Source: Saccharothrix coeruleofusca
Lineage (GTDB): Bacteria > Actinomycetota > Actinomycetes > Mycobacteriales > Pseudonocardiaceae
Length of the DNA: 64,000 bases
NCBI RefSeq assembly: GCF_014648515.1
Contig: NZ_BMRG01000011.1
Location: 44,706-108,705 of the forward strand
Direction: 5' to 3'
Each line of letters starts with the position of its first letter. Positions within the stretch are counted from its first letter, which is position 1. A program made the position numbers and the translations under genes. The notes under the pieces are model-generated. The model was not told the origin of the DNA, searched no databases, and saw nothing but the letters and a program-made list of their open reading frames with translations. Below are positions 63,564 through 64,000 of the stretch, in pieces.

Positions 63564-63577
63564 TACCGTCTCACGCC
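63564..63577 (+). promoter_or_regulatory. Leaderless promoter of the GT2 gene at the window edge
   Basis: TACCGT (63564-63569) is 8 nt from the first GTG at 63578, inside the 20-bp gap to the divergent GT4 gene. Confidence 0.4.
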
Positions 63578-64000
63578 GTGGTGAACCCGAGCACGACGGT
63601 GGTCGTGGTGACCTGGCGGGGTCGCGAGCACATCACGGCCTGCCTCGACGCGCTGGCCGCGCAGCGTCCACATCGGACGATCGTGCTGGACAACGCCTCC
63701 GACGACGGCACCGCGGCGCTGGTGGCGGCGCACCCCAGCGCGCCGGAGGTGCTGCGCCTGCCGCGCAACGCGGGCTACGCGGGCGGCCTGGCCGCCGTGC
63801 TGCCCCGAGTCGGCACCCGCTACGTGGCCTGGCTCAACGACGACGCCGCGCCGGAGCGCGGCTGGCTGGCCGCCCTGGAGGACGCGCTCGACGCCGCGCC
63901 CGAGGCCGCCGCCGCCACGTCGTCGATGCTGCTGGCGGACGGGGCCACGCAGTCGGTCGGCGTGGCGCTGACCGCCGACGGCCACGGCCGGGACCTGGTG
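63578..64000 (+). CDS. GT2 family glycosyltransferase, N-terminal part
   Basis: 141 codons are present before the window ends, the frame staying open. The GT2 fold is clear: STTVVVVTWRGREHITACLDALAAQ, TIVLDNASDDGTAALVAAHPSAPEVLRLPRNAGYAGGLAAVLP, and the DxD-region YVAWLNDDAAPERGWLAALEDALDAAPEAAAATSSML. It resembles rhamnosyl- or galactofuranosyl-type transferases such as WbbL. The product's C-terminus, and so its exact type, is not visible. Starts at one of two adjacent GTGs (63578 or 63581). Confidence 0.85.
   Translation, partial: MVNPSTTVVVVTWRGREHITACLDALAAQRPHRTIVLDNASDDGTAALVAAHPSAPEVLRLPRNAGYAGGLAAVLPRVGTRYVAWLNDDAAPERGWLAALEDALDAAPEAAAATSSMLLADGATQSVGVALTADGHGRDLV

Overview
The window is high-GC actinobacterial chromosome (third codon positions almost all G/C) from a mycolate-lineage relative in the Pseudonocardiales, probably an Actinosynnema/Saccharothrix-like genus; the genus is an inference. 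The gene order matches the Mycobacterium tuberculosis Rv3218-Rv3265 neighbourhood: lipid kinase, whiB1, pdtaS, rsrA-sigR(sigH), SRAP protease, aroA, rsgA, Rv3235-like, secA1, hpf, comF, lpqB-mtrB-mtrA, tmk, ahcY(sahH), amino acid permease, manA, SIS protein, trm112, manB, DUF3499, Rv3259-like, whiB2, fbiA-fbiB, manC-type nucleotidyltransferase and wbbL. It is therefore mostly conserved core genome with small accessory insertions.

Layout. 1-10 kb is accessory: an OhrR-like regulator with a small membrane protein, a large LuxR (LAL) regulator divergent from a cyclase-family enzyme, a phosphatase-acetyltransferase pair, a MarR regulator divergent from a membrane protein, a methyltransferase and a secreted trypsin-like protease. 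10-19 kb is the stress and regulation block: whiB1, sensor kinase pdtaS, ribosomal protein bL37, the SigR/RsrA thiol-stress pair, YbaK, SRAP, aroA and rsgA. 19-28 kb holds a DUF6912/acyltransferase/kinase operon, a TrmH methyltransferase, secA and hpf. 28-37 kb is the comF-lpqB-mtrBA-tmk-ahcY region, interrupted by an XRE regulator. 37-44 kb is accessory: a membrane protein with a hydrolase domain, a GlmL-like protein, an AraC/GyrI regulator, a permease and a CDF transporter. 44-49 kb is mannose metabolism. 49-57 kb holds a giant glycosyltransferase, whiB2, a site-2 protease and coenzyme F420 genes (fbiA, fbiB). 57-64 kb is DNA repair and sugar-nucleotide/glycan assembly (AlkA-like, ManC, WbbL, two GT4 enzymes, a truncated GT2), plus a DUF4396 membrane protein.

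Themes. (1) A recurring intergenic repeat family has a roughly 45-nt core, sometimes flanked by arms built from CGAGTCGAACGCTC. It sits mostly between convergent genes and often supplies their stop codons and C-terminal residues. (2) Many genes have a TANNNT -10 box 6-8 nt before the start codon, so leaderless mRNAs look common. (3) Several regulatory sites are legible: two CRP-type sites 50 bp apart before whiB1, a SigR promoter before sigR, an operator over the whiB2 promoter, and a CsoR-type palindrome over the DUF4396 promoter. No CRISPR array, rRNA, tRNA, IS element or prophage was seen.
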